DNA from: Dimorphilus gyrociliatus
Taxonomy: Eukaryota > Annelida > Polychaeta > Dinophilidae
Direction: 5' to 3'
NCBI GenBank assembly: GCA_904063045.1
Contig: CAJFCJ010000025.1
Location: 1-64,000, forward strand
Length of the DNA: 64,000 nt
In this document: piece by piece, positions 37,789-50,247 of the stretch
Position numbering within the stretch: position 1 is the stretch's first letter
Layout of the letters: every line of letters begins with the position of its first letter
Notes under the pieces: generated by a model
The model's database searches: none
What the model was told of the DNA's origin: nothing
The model's input: only the letters and a program-made list of their open reading frames with translations
Position numbers and translations under genes: made by a program

Positions 37789-38523
37789 ATGGAGTTTGTT
37801 AACGCTACCGACAACTTTTATCAATCTGCTATATCACTTGAAGATTCAAATGATCTCTTTGTAGTTAGCCCAGATTTATTTAAAGATACAGATGATTCGG
37901 TAAGTATACTCAAGTGTTAATTAATTACATAATCTGTATTTATGTACTTAGGAAATGCTATCGGGAAAGTTTATTATTCAATCAACGAACACTACGGTAT
38001 CCGACATATCAAAGCCAAATGCAGCTGACGAAGAATTTCAAACATCAGAAATTCGTACTAAACGACGTAGAAAACCTACCAAAAAATATCAAGGTTTTTT
38101 TTATGAATATTAAACGTCTACATTTTATATTAATAGGCAAATTATTTCCCAGACGATTTGGAAGATATAACCAAAGCAAGACCTATAAAACGCCGAGTAC
38201 GTAATCTACCAGCTAAAAATACACCAGAGCATTACGAGCTTAGACGTAAAAATAACGAAGCTGTACGTAGAAGTCGTCTACAAAAGAAAAAGAAAGAACT
38301 GGAAAAAGATCAAATTATCGAAGAGCAAATACAAAGAATTCAAAATTTAGAAAATGCTCTTAACGCATCAAAACAAGAGAAACTTATACAATATAAAAAG
38401 TTTGATGATCTTACAGTCCTGTTACGTTTAATCGAAATTGAGCTTAAAGATCCTATATCTCATAGTCGTGTTTCATCTTTAATCATACATAATATGAAAG
38501 AAGTATTAAAATCGGAAGTGTAG
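37789..38523 (+). CDS. bZIP transcription factor 2, C/EBP-like
   Basis: Three exons, 37789-37899, 37952-38093 and 38153-38523, join in phase to 207 residues. The third acceptor (TTTCCCAG) is chosen because it is the only nearby one that keeps the frame. The N-terminus is acidic and aromatic (FYQSAISLEDSNDLF), followed by a basic stretch (RTKRRRKPTKK). The bZIP domain carries TPEHYELRRKNNEAVRRSR (about residues 108-126), then a long coiled coil of about 70 residues. The basic region agrees with C/EBP-type factors (NN-x-AVR-x-SR). It shares sequence with bZIP-1 across the basic region and the same strand, suggesting related genes separated by TDRD12. Polyadenylation signal AATAAA at 38567-38572. 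Confidence 0.85.
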
Positions 38524-39174
38524 CATAGTTATATGCAGTTCTATATCTGTATTAGTTTATATTTTTAATAAAGCATCCTTGGATTTTACTCGTAAACTAA
38601 TTATTGTAAAAATTGGCTAAGCATAGTCATATATTAGATATAGAAAAGAGCTATGTTCACAATCTCTCTCTCTCTCTCTCTCTCTATGCATTCATTCAAA
38701 AACATTAAAAAATCTTTCAAGTGATTTTATTCACTTTGAGGAAAATATCATATTAGTTGTTTTTTATAGTTTTTATTTGTTTATTTGTTTTTCTTTTGTA
38801 ACATTAATTATTTAAATATACAAATGTTTTGAATGAAAAAATGGTAAGTTAATACTTTCTATATTAATAAATAAACAAAATGAAAATAACATTAATTTAT
38901 GAATTGAACTATAATAATACATATTATGTGTATGTCAAATTGCTTTTCTACGTTTTTATAGGTTTTAACTTTAATAATTGACTGTAAGTTTAAAACTTGA
39001 ATATGTAATACAAACAAATAACTCCCTATTTAGTCAGCTAAATTTACTGTATTCTTGATGTTATTAGAAGTTATATAATAGTTATTGAAATAACCATAAA
39101 CTATTTAACATTTTACTATCAGTCCATGCACCAAATGAAGTGAAGAAATGAGTTTATTGGGAATATTTCTTCAT
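38524..39174. repeat. Convergent 3' region with a (TC)n microsatellite
   Basis: AATAAA at 38567-38572 serves bZIP-2. A (TC)n run occupies 38663-38685. The rest is AT-rich and empty. TRAPPC3 ends at 39175 on the other strand. Confidence 0.7.
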
Positions 39175-40153
<979 letters not shown>

Positions 40154-41646
40154 TATTAAACTAGGAGGTTCTTAGTTTCTGCTAGAATGTTTAAAGGATG
40201 TTTCACAAAACGATAGCGGAAGTTGGTCGCACAGTTCTAAAGCTAAATCTAATAAATTATGTAAAAAAATTGATTCTTTACCGATAACTGCTACTAAGTG
40301 GTTCCTTGCTTAAACTCACAAATATTATTTCCTTCATTTCAATTTTTTTCATTTTTCAGATATGCTTAAGATCTTTTAGTATTGTTAGCCCTTCCTCTCT
40401 AATAAACATAAATTTCTCTATATCGTGGAACAGGATACCTAGCAAATTGTTTTGGTCAAGGTCAAATTTAAAATATAAATATATATACTGTATATTATTC
40501 CTTTAAATCAAGATGAACCCTAGAAATTCTCGGATTTGCCAAATTTTCGTTATGTTACATATTGAGACAACGAAATGTATTTGTAAATTCTTGAATTTAT
40601 CACTAGACTATAGTATTAGCACATACATTGTATAACACCTATAATTTTATAAAGTAACTTAAATTAATTTTATTATTACTCCGATTCATCTATAAATTGA
40701 ATTAAATTGATTAAACGTTGTGATCTTAGTCTGAGAAAGATTGGAAAAAAGTATCCTCTTGGATGGGGTAATAAAAGTAAAATTTCATACCATAGTTAGT
40801 TAGTAAATAATAAAATATTATCCAAAAGTACTAAAAATTATATTGGAAAGCGCTTCACTACTCTCCATGAGTAATTAGATAGAGTCGCAATCAATTATCC
40901 GACCTATTAACTACTATTTGGAAAATATTCTTTTTTAAGATCGAATCTAAAAATATTATAAAGACTTGTTAGGTGTACAAATTTGAATAATTTAATCGAT
41001 CTATGTAGTAAATTGGATACTATTATATAATAAATGATATAAATAAATAATAATTTGATATAAGTTTTATTTTATTTTATTTTTACTTCTTGCACGCAAA
41101 CCAGTTTCGAATTTTTAAAATATTGCTCTACAATTAATTATAAAGTATCATTGTGAATAATTCAGAAAGCAATGTTCATTAGTTTCAAAAGATAGCTAGA
41201 CCTAACAACTTGCTTTCTTTTTGTATTACTTTCTTTGGGCTAATGTTTATTGTCTGAGAAGCCCGTCAGGTGCACCGGAAATAAAGAAAATGGTTCTCAA
41301 AAAGTGCTGTTGTTTTGCCTTATATTAATTCATATATTGATATAACATACATAAATTAACTTAAATTTTTATTAAATATAATTCGATAAATCATATATAT
41401 ATATGGGTAAATTAAACCATCAGAGTCTCTAAAATTATATAAAGGATACAGCAGGAGTAAAGATAAGCTAGAGACTATTTGTTAATTGAAAACAATTCCG
41501 AACCCGATATTCCTAACTCTTTCAAGGACGGAACACTAACCATTTAGGAATCTTCCTGAGGTTTTACACGCCATTCCGGCATTACAACATGCTGAATTAA
41601 AGAATAATTTGCTCATTTAAATTAATATTGTACTTAATTTTTCATC
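40154..41646. promoter_or_regulatory. Divergent intergenic region, TRAPPC3 / SRRM1
   Basis: About 1.5 kb of AT-rich sequence between start codons facing away from each other. One spurious open frame at 40306-40506. No TATA box or strong motif recognised; promoters for both genes presumably lie at the two ends. Confidence 0.4.
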
Positions 41647-44296
41647 ATGACGGACGCTGGCTTCTTTAAGGTTATTTGCATCATGATTCTTCACATGAAG
41701 AGTTTTTTTGATGCTAATTGAGATATCATAGCTGATAATTTTTTGAATTTCTTAAACGTTCATACTTCGCTTTCCGGTTACACTGTGTATAAATAACCTC
41801 TTTTTTTATTAATAAGTATGTTTTTTGGACGATAAAATATCGATTTTAGACTATGAGCTTTGAAAGATATTTCAAAGCATAAATCACAAGTGTAATAGCG
41901 AAAGTTTTATAGCGTCTTTTGGTCGCATTATTCAAATGTATGATAATATGCAAAAATAAGCACCTCACATAAAAATTGTTAAGATCCGTCGTGATTTTAT
42001 TTTAAAATAAGTTTCGTTTTATTTTAGGGAACGAGTGCTGATCAAGACAATCGTTTCTCGGACAAGAAGAAGAAGCTTATGAAGCAAATGAAATTTGCTG
42101 CTAATCTCGAAAAGAAGGTCGATATGGTTCGGGTAAAGTTGGACACTATAAAACCATGGATTACCGATAAAGTTACGGAAATTCTTGGCATGGAGGATGA
42201 CGTAGTTGTTGGTCTAACAATCAATCAATTGGAAGAAAATAGGTATTTATGAAGACATTCTTTCTTTTGTGAAACTATCAAAATATTTTCAGATATCCAG
42301 ATGCAAAAGACATGCAAATAAATCTAACAGGATTTTTAAATGCAAGAAATGCTCGAATATTTATGAGTGAACTGTGGGACCTGATGTTGACAGCTATGGA
42401 GTCTCCGAATGGCATTCCAGAACAGTTTGTTGAGAAAAAGAAGATTGAACTATTGAAAAGGCAAGAGGAAGAAGATAAGATTCGTCAGAGCTTAAAGGCA
42501 AAAGAGGAAGAGATATCTAAAGTATTGTTAACAAATAAAGGTTCTGTTATTAAAGAAGAGAACTTACCGGATTTAATACCCAGTGATATTAAAAAATCGA
42601 CGTCACCGGAAGCTGCAAAGTCTCGCTCTAGATCGAGCTCCAGAAGTAAGTCCCCTAAAAGAAGATCAAGATCAAGGTCAAACAGACGAAAATCCAGATC
42701 AAGGTCCAGGTCTCGCAGAAGACGATCCAGATCGCGCAGACGACGATCTAGATCAAGATCTTTAAGAAGAAGATCTGGTTCTCGATCGTACAGACGTCGA
42801 TCAAGATCGCCTCGGATTAGACGCCGCAGCCCACGTCGCCGTCCCTCACCTAGAGGAAGACCACGCCGCATTAGCCGAAGCTATTCGCCGAAAAGATGGA
42901 GGCGATCAAGAACACCAAGAAGGCAATTTCCACCTCGTCCTCGCAAGAGTGTTAGTCGTTCTTCTTCGTCATCCTCTTCCGCTAGTAAATCTGTCAGAAA
43001 GAGGAGATCTAAGTCTGTATCATCAACATCCAGTAGTAATTCAAATGCGTCTAGAAAGAGAGCACCACCGATGTCTTCCATTCAGGCAAAGAGAAATTAC
43101 CGGGCAAAAAAGAGTAGGAGTACATCTTCTAGTAGCTCAACCAGCAGTGCCTCAATACCACCGCGTAAAAAATCGCCGATCAGAAGACAATCAAGAAGCC
43201 CTAGGCGACGCAGCCCAATAAGAAGAAGATATTCAAGATCTCCGAGAAGGTATTTATTCTGTATTTATTTTACCTAGTAAGCTTTGAATCAAATATGAGA
43301 GTATTGAAAGTTTCTCCAAGAATTTCAGTCTTACGAAAATTGTTTCCTACAGATAAACAGTTCAAAGTTGATTTCTATTTGTCAAAATATTTTTGGGGGA
43401 TAGTGTTTTTCGGATTTCGTAAAACTTAAAAAAAAACTAAATATGCTTGAAAATTATCAACATATATGTTAATAAGAAACAATTTAAAGGTTTTTCAAGT
43501 AGAAACAAGATTAAACTCTTCTGAAGAGAAATAATTAAGTTGTCTTAGGCTGTGTGCTACGTTTTGTAGTATTAATTGCTTTGAATTTTTTTGTAGACGC
43601 TTTTCAAGATCACCTCGTCGAAGATTCAGTCCTCCCAGGAGATCTCCAAGAAGATCGCATCGTACTCCATCACCGTATGCACGGAGATATTCACCGAGAC
43701 GAAGAAGTCCCCATAGGCGATTTTCACCGAGAAGGGAAAATAGACCGTCACCAAGAAGAAGAAGTCCAAGTTCTCCACGTCGGAGATCAAAATCACCAAG
43801 GGGCCGAAACGTATCTCCTAGAAAATCGAGGAGTCCTCATCGTAAATATTCTACTTCGCCTATAAGACCAAAGCAATCAATTTCCCCTAGAAAACGTCCG
43901 AGAAGCAGCTCTTCGGAAGATGAAAAGCCCAGAAGGGTAGAAAAACTATCCCCCAGACGAAGAGGGAGTCCAAGGACATCACTGTCCGAGAGTAAGAAAA
44001 AAAAAAGTATTTCACCAGACCGTCGCATAATAACCCTGGAGAAGAAAACTGATGACGATGGGGATGCGGATGGGGATGCGGAAAAGAAGAAGAAGAAGAA
44101 AAAAGAAAAGAAAGAGAAAAAACATAAGAAGAAAAGCAAGAAGAAAAAGCGTAGTTCAAGCCCGGAAGAGGCTAATCCAAAAAAAGAGCTTGTTGAACTT
44201 GAGAAGGTTCTCAGAGAAAAAGCATTGCAATCGTTGATACGTAAGCAAGAAGGAAAGAAAACACCGACGCTTTATAGCAGTGAGGAGTCCAATTAA
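41647..44296 (+). CDS. SRRM1: SRRM1 (SRm160), PWI- and RS-domain splicing co-activator
   Basis: Four exons, 41647-41670, 42028-42242, 42293-43249 and 43597-44296, join in phase to 631 residues. The start MTDAGFFK joins GTSADQDNRFSDKKKK, matching the family's N-terminus. The PWI domain covers about residues 25-130 (KPWITDKVTEILGMEDDVV and MQINLTGFLNARNAR), the nucleic-acid-binding module. The remainder is an Arg/Ser-rich region with many RSRS, SPRRR and SPKR repeats, then a Lys-rich block and an acidic, conserved-looking tail (ELEKVLREKALQSLIRKQ). SRm160 bridges exon enhancers to the spliceosome and binds the exon-junction complex. Polyadenylation signals at 44308-44313 and 44452-44457. Confidence 0.96.
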
Positions 44297-44751
44297 CCTT
44301 TTTCTCAAATAAATTCAGCATGTCATGGGTGTTGTATTTTGAACAGGTATATATGTCGGTATGTTGAATGAGAGAGGTTAATATTATGTTTGTTTTTGTG
44401 TAGATGATAGGATAAAATCACTACTACGTAAAGATTTGTATCAAAGGTTTGAATAAAATCTTGATTGCAATGACACTTATATAAAAGCTATTTTTTAAAG
44501 GATCCGACTTTTGTTAGGTAAGATTTTATCGTAAAATATAACAGATAAAATATTTAACATTTTTTTTTCATTAAATACAAAATTAAAAACTGTATTACTT
44601 CACTAATAAAAGTTTTTTACTTTAAATAATTTATAGTGGTTTAAGGCACCCCTGACTCTTTCATTACATACATAAGTTTAGTATAAACAGAAAAATCTAT
44701 AACTGAAGTAAACTTAATACTGTGTATGAAAAACTGAACAAAATATGCTTT
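44297..44751. terminator. Convergent 3' region, SRRM1 / receptor A
   Basis: Holds the two SRRM1 AATAAA signals (44308-44313, 44452-44457). No separate gene is seen. Confidence 0.6.
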
Positions 44752-47700
44752 TTAGTTCCCTCTTGAAAAGTAGGATGGGTCGACATAACCAGAAACCACA
44801 ACTGGTTGACTAGACATACATTCTACAGAATCATCTGCATTGAGCTGAAACAAGTTAGCTGGAACAGAACCAGATAATAGTCCTTCACCTATGAAAATTT
44901 CTCCACTCTTCTCAGAGTTGTTAGGTCCTGGTCCTGAAACATTCAAATTGTCTCTTGGCAAGTTACCATTATGTGAAGGCGGTCTTTTGATATCATTAAA
45001 AAAGGAGACTTCGTTTGAAATATATCCATTTGAATCCTCTAAATGATGAACTGCAATATATTGTGGATATGTTAAATTCGTTTCGTCGGTATTCTTTTCG
45101 CTTTCGTTTCCAGTTTCAGTGGAACCTAATAACAATTCTACGCCTCCATTTGGTAGCTCATTATTCATTCGTACATCAGGATGGTTGGAAGAAACACTAT
45201 GAAGTCGCACTTCTCGTAGATTTCTACTAATAGGAAAATGAACACACTTCTTTAAAACGGCTCTGTAAAATAGAAATAAATATCCATAGTGTATATATAG
45301 TAACAGAATGATGTAATTAAAAATTTTATTACCTTAACTTCCAAAAGAATAAACTAAAAGCTATAGTTAAAGCTATTGAACTTGCAACACCAACAACTAA
45401 AATAGCAACATTCGATCTAATTTCTTCTGTTGGAAGAAGAAGAAAAAGTATTAATTTTTTATAATAGAAATAATGAAATGAACTTGCCTGAAATTTGTCC
45501 TAAACTTTCTTCTGCGGTAGTATTAGTTGACTCGTCGACATGCGAACCAACATTGGCCCACAGCAATATATTGTTTTTAGCCGAAATATTCAAATCATAT
45601 TGAATAGATATACTTTTACCTAACCACTTCTTTTCAAAGTGAACATCTGAACAAAGGAAGAAAATAAAAGCAAATTCTATGAAAGTTACTTATTGTATAA
45701 AATGACAAATTACTACCTCCTATGCAGACATTATCCTTTGAAATACAGAAATATACAATGATGTACATGAAAAATACATCAAGATCGCAAGGAGATTTCC
45801 TTAATTTAACTATAGCTTGAAACATTTCTCCTTTAACAATTGTTGTTATCCTTTCAATATTATCTTCTCCTCTCGTACCTATTCAATTATTATATAATAG
45901 CTTTCTGTTTCAATTAAATATAAGGAATTATAAAAAAACATACCGTGCAATCGTACTTTATTCTTAAAAACACATGGCGAAAAAATCAAACCAGACATAA
46001 AATTTTCTTCCAATTTTAATGCAATAGCTATACTAAAATTCTTTTGAAAATCGTTTAACGATCTACTATCTATTGAATGTTCATAAACATTCTCTCCTCT
46101 TGAAATTTTAAAAATTTCCAAGTTTGTCTGCATAAAAAAAGAAGAGAATAATTAATAAAAGTCAAATCTTTGCTTTGTTTGCTATTACTCACTTTACAGC
46201 CGTTTAAAAAGCTATCTTGATTACGGCATAAAAGTAAAATATATTCTGCAGCATTCAACGCCCATTCTGACCATAAAACTACAAGTCTCAATGGATGACG
46301 GTCAATATAGGCCGTTACCAAAAGATTTTTTGGTTGTTTTTCTATAAAAAAAAGCAATAGTTTCTAGGGCAATTAAACGGCTTGGATTGTAAATCTTACT
46401 GCTCCAATTGACAGGGAGGGCAATTTGGTCTGGTCTCTCCTTTAATGAGGAAAAGTCAAAAGTATTGTCCTTCTTCCATGTACTTTCAACTCTAATTGCA
46501 TACGGTCTTGTTTCACTAATCAATTTCGAATTAAATTGATAGAAAAAAGGCTCTTCTGCAAACATAATATCAGACAAAATTTTTGCAGTATCCTCTTTCA
46601 ATGTGATTTTGTATGCAGTAGTTTTTCCACCTCTTTGTCTTTTGCTTAATGGCTATTTTTGTTTCATTACAACTTAATGAATAATGCATCGTAACGTTAA
46701 AATAAACACTTACATTCCAGATGATAACTACTGAAGGTTTAATACCATTTTGAATATAATAAAAAGTCTCTGGTAAAGCTTCGGGTTCTAAAAATGATAT
46801 TCAAGGAGATTTAATAATAATAAACATTTATTCCAATTTGAAAATTACCTGTTGTATTTGTTGTAAAAGTATAAACAGTGTTTTCACTAGATTTACCATA
46901 TTCCTTTCCATTATCAGTTCCTATCAACGACATAAACACGCTATAATTTGTTGCAGGGGCTAAATTTTCAAATTTGCAGAATCCACATGAATCTTCATTT
47001 CCAGTGATGACGTATACAGTTTTCTTATCCTTAAAAATTTCACATTTATTTAAAATGTGTTTTCTTTAAGCTTTTATTAATAAAATTTAGAAAAATGAGG
47101 AAATCCTATATTATATCCTATATTTTTTGACCTGTAAGATCCTAATCTTCATTCGTCAGATGGCGTGTGTAGCATAAGAAAGCTATGCTTTATAAAATAC
47201 TATTCTGTCATTCTCTCTCTCTCTCTCTAATACGTAATCGCATTCATAAATCATTTTACATTCCGTACTGATAAGTAGAATGTTTGCAGAAAGACGTAAA
47301 CTCTCATTCGCCTTTTCTTTTCATACGCTTTCTTATCTTTTTTATCCATGCCTCTTGTTGGTCCTGTGAGTTGAACTCCCACTACTGTTCCACATTTATT
47401 TTCTACTCAAAATGTCTCTTCTATCAGAGTTCACTCGATCTTTAGTATTACCTCTCCGCATTTTATCCATTTAGGGTAACTTGTACCTCTTCTTCCTTCT
47501 CTTTTCACTATTTTCCACTTTAATAGAGAACCTAACCTTCTACCGTGTCATATCTTACTTAATAGACAACGTGTTCGTCTTTTCTTACTCTGTCTCCTAT
47601 TTCTTCCTTTTCTCATTTTCTGTTTTTTACATCCTTTTTGACATCCTTGCTTAAGGAGAGATGTTTTGTTGTTTTATTTTATACTGATATTATAGTGGTC

Positions 47701-50247
47701 ACCAGCACCAGTAGAATGAGATAAATACATTTACCAAACTGAGCATGGAGAATTTAATCTTTAAACATTCGCTTTATATTGTAAGTAGATGTGGAAGTAA
47801 CAATGGTACGGTGCGCAGGTATATAGAATACTCTATATCATTTTTTACATACATGGTTGTCATTTGCCTAGATATTTTCTAAACATACAAATACACTTTC
47901 TACCAAATTGTTAATAAAAGGAACTTACAAGTACAGCAACTTCGTTAGATGATAATTTGCAGTAGAGATTCAGTTCAACATCGTAATGATGTTTTACTTT
48001 CAAGAAATTTTTTGACGGCTGAACGGGTATTGTTGTCGATGTTCCGCTTATATCTATATTCTTCAAGTGCTCACATGCGGAGATACGTGGCTTTCCAGGT
48101 GTTACTGTTTATTATGAATTATTTAATAGACAATGTGAATGTTTTTATAATTAATTCGGTTTCCTGTGAATATTAAGCAATAGATTTATGGAAATAGGCT
48201 TACAATTGTCTTTTCCTAATTGATAGATATATTCCCTTTTCCACGGGTGTGAAAAAATTATTGTTGAGTTATCCTTATTCATAGAAACATTTATATTCTC
48301 TTTAGACAAACTTTGTAAATTAAGCCATTGTGGAAACTCCATTAAAAATTTAATTTGCAGTTGGGGACTTAATTGTATTTCGAATTTATTGGTTTCCTTG
48401 TTGTAGGGCGTTTCTATTGTACCTATACAGTGTGTCTTATTTGTAGCCCTTCTTCGACAAAGTTGATGAAAAGTTGAATTTGTTCTGCAAGTATTTCACA
48501 TTAAAAGATATTTGAAAAACATTCGATTTCTAATATTATATGTATTTCGATCATTTAATATAAATGTCTGCTGTTGCTATTGTTGCGGATGAAAGACAAA
48601 ATGTTTTTATAGTTATTAATGGGATTTATAGATAATTTCTAATTTTTCCCAAGATAATTCATATACGTGTATAAGCTAAACAAATGACTACTTTTGATAA
48701 AAATAACTATTGTTGTCTTTTTACTGATATTCTGCTCTAGTTTTCGCTCTCGATTCTCCTCCTTCAAAGAATATTGTTAAGCTTTCTTCATTTACAGAAG
48801 AAGAAAGAACGTATTTAACTAAATGTGGTTTTTTACTTCTGATTAACATAATAACTTCCTCAATCACAGTGTGTGTTCTTCTTTCTCGAAATAAGTTTTC
48901 TCCTATTTCAACAATAGAGGCTACGATATAAAATGACATCTTATACTTTTGCCAATAAGTATTGTGTTATATTGTTTGAAGAGAGATCTATTTTTCAAAT
49001 TTCTCTCCAGCAATTCTCATCTATCAAATTTCGATGAAAATAATCTTAGATATAAAATAAACTTAAGATATATTTTAAATGAAAAACAAATTGGTAATTA
49101 AGTATTTTAATTAGCATCTTATCAGATGAGATTTATCATTTTTCTTCTCGTATATCTTTTTCAACAGTATTTTACACTCAGATTGAATGGCATAATGAAA
49201 AATTACATTGAAATATATCAGTACTATATATACTAATATATTGCTGGTTTGTTAATTTATAAATTCATTCAAAATGTGGACAATAAATCACATTCTATAT
49301 ATTCAACTATATAGAAAGGAAGAAAACTGATATTCAATCGTATAGATTGATTATTGTTCTTCTTGAATTTTAATCATAACTTACGATTTGTAAGTGATGC
49401 TAATGTTGACTTGTCGTAATATTGTACTTCCAAAATGACTAGAGTACACCTGATTATCCCATTTCCATTCGCAATTAACGTTGTAATAATCGTTAAGTTC
49501 ACAATATTTTATTATCGGAGGCTCCAGCCAATCTTTAAAAGAGAGAATAACATAAGAAAATTGATATCTTAGTCATGAAAAGAAAATATTACCAAACATA
49601 TGCAGGGAAGCTTGTCGCCAACTCTCAATTGTGGAGCTCAATTCACATCGACATGTATAAAACCTCTGTAAACTACCACTAAATAATTTGCTCCAGGTTA
49701 TGCCAAACGAAAAGCTAAGTCTAAAAATGTCATCACTCAACTTTTTCTCGTCTACTTTCACAAATAATTTTTCATGGCATCTATCACCAATCCCTTCCGA
49801 TTTGTTAAATTTAAAATTTTCTCTGTTCAAGTAACATATGTAGGTTGAATCTTGTCCTATACTAATAAAAACAAAAGGAACATTTTTTAATTGTACATCA
49901 CAATGTACAACTAAAAATCCATCTTCCATAACACTATAATCATTAGAACTTTGACTAATTCGTATAGCTGTTCCAGTTATATGAATATTACCTAATCAAT
50001 GAATAAAAATAAAGAAATCATGAATGAATTGTTGAAACATACTCAAAAAGAAACAAAAACAAAGAGTAAAAAGTGTTGAAAGAAAAGATTACTTACTTAG
50101 ACTCTCACATTGCGTGGCCACTAAAAGTAAGACGAAATAAATTTAATAATTTCTTTACATTTCTTTAAAAATACACAAATTGAACTATTATTAATATTTA
50201 CCGGTAATAAATAGTAAAGCTGCGCCAAAATATTCACTAATTTTCAT
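44752..50247 (-). CDS. Class I cytokine receptor, gp130/Domeless-like, copy A
   Basis: Fifteen exons: 50202-50247, 50097-50120, 49593-49991, 49385-49532, 48204-48484, 47929-48104, 46849-47029, 46714-46787, 46400-46652, 46193-46341, 45944-46127, 45717-45878, 45488-45646, 45333-45426 and 44752-45262. All are in phase, giving 946 residues. Signal peptide MKISEYFGAALLFIT. An Ig-like first domain precedes the cytokine-binding module, which opens with PPIIKYCELNDYYNVNCEW: the classic C-x9-C-x-W pair. Fibronectin-III domains follow. The fifth domain's VLWSEWALNAAEYILLLC aligns with the gp130 D5 pattern. A single membrane span (about 750-770) and a 165-residue tail with YPQY, GYISNE and GYVDPS follow. 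Expected to signal through JAK/STAT. The intron after exon 13 uses a GC donor. Orthology (gp130, LIFR or Domeless) is not resolved. Confidence 0.85.
46940..47567. repeat. Left copy of the 628-bp near-identical inverted tract
   Basis: Reverse complement of 60099-60726 with one mismatch in my base-by-base reading (a C/T difference in TCAGTA[C/T]GGAATG) and no indel. It covers about 540 bp of intron plus the first 90 bp of exon 7 of receptor A. It contains a (CT)n run at 47212-47228. Confidence 0.9.
49960..50126. repeat. Left copy of the 167-bp near-identical 5' tract
   Basis: Reverse complement of 57420-57586 with one mismatch (A/G in a T-rich run) and no indel. It includes exon 2, all of intron 2 and the first codons of exon 3. 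Confidence 0.9.

Noticed and set aside
37914-38204. Open frame overlapping bZIP-2 exons 2 and 3
   Set aside because: It reads across the intron in another frame. The acidic/basic frame with the 38093/38153 junction continues into the bZIP domain.
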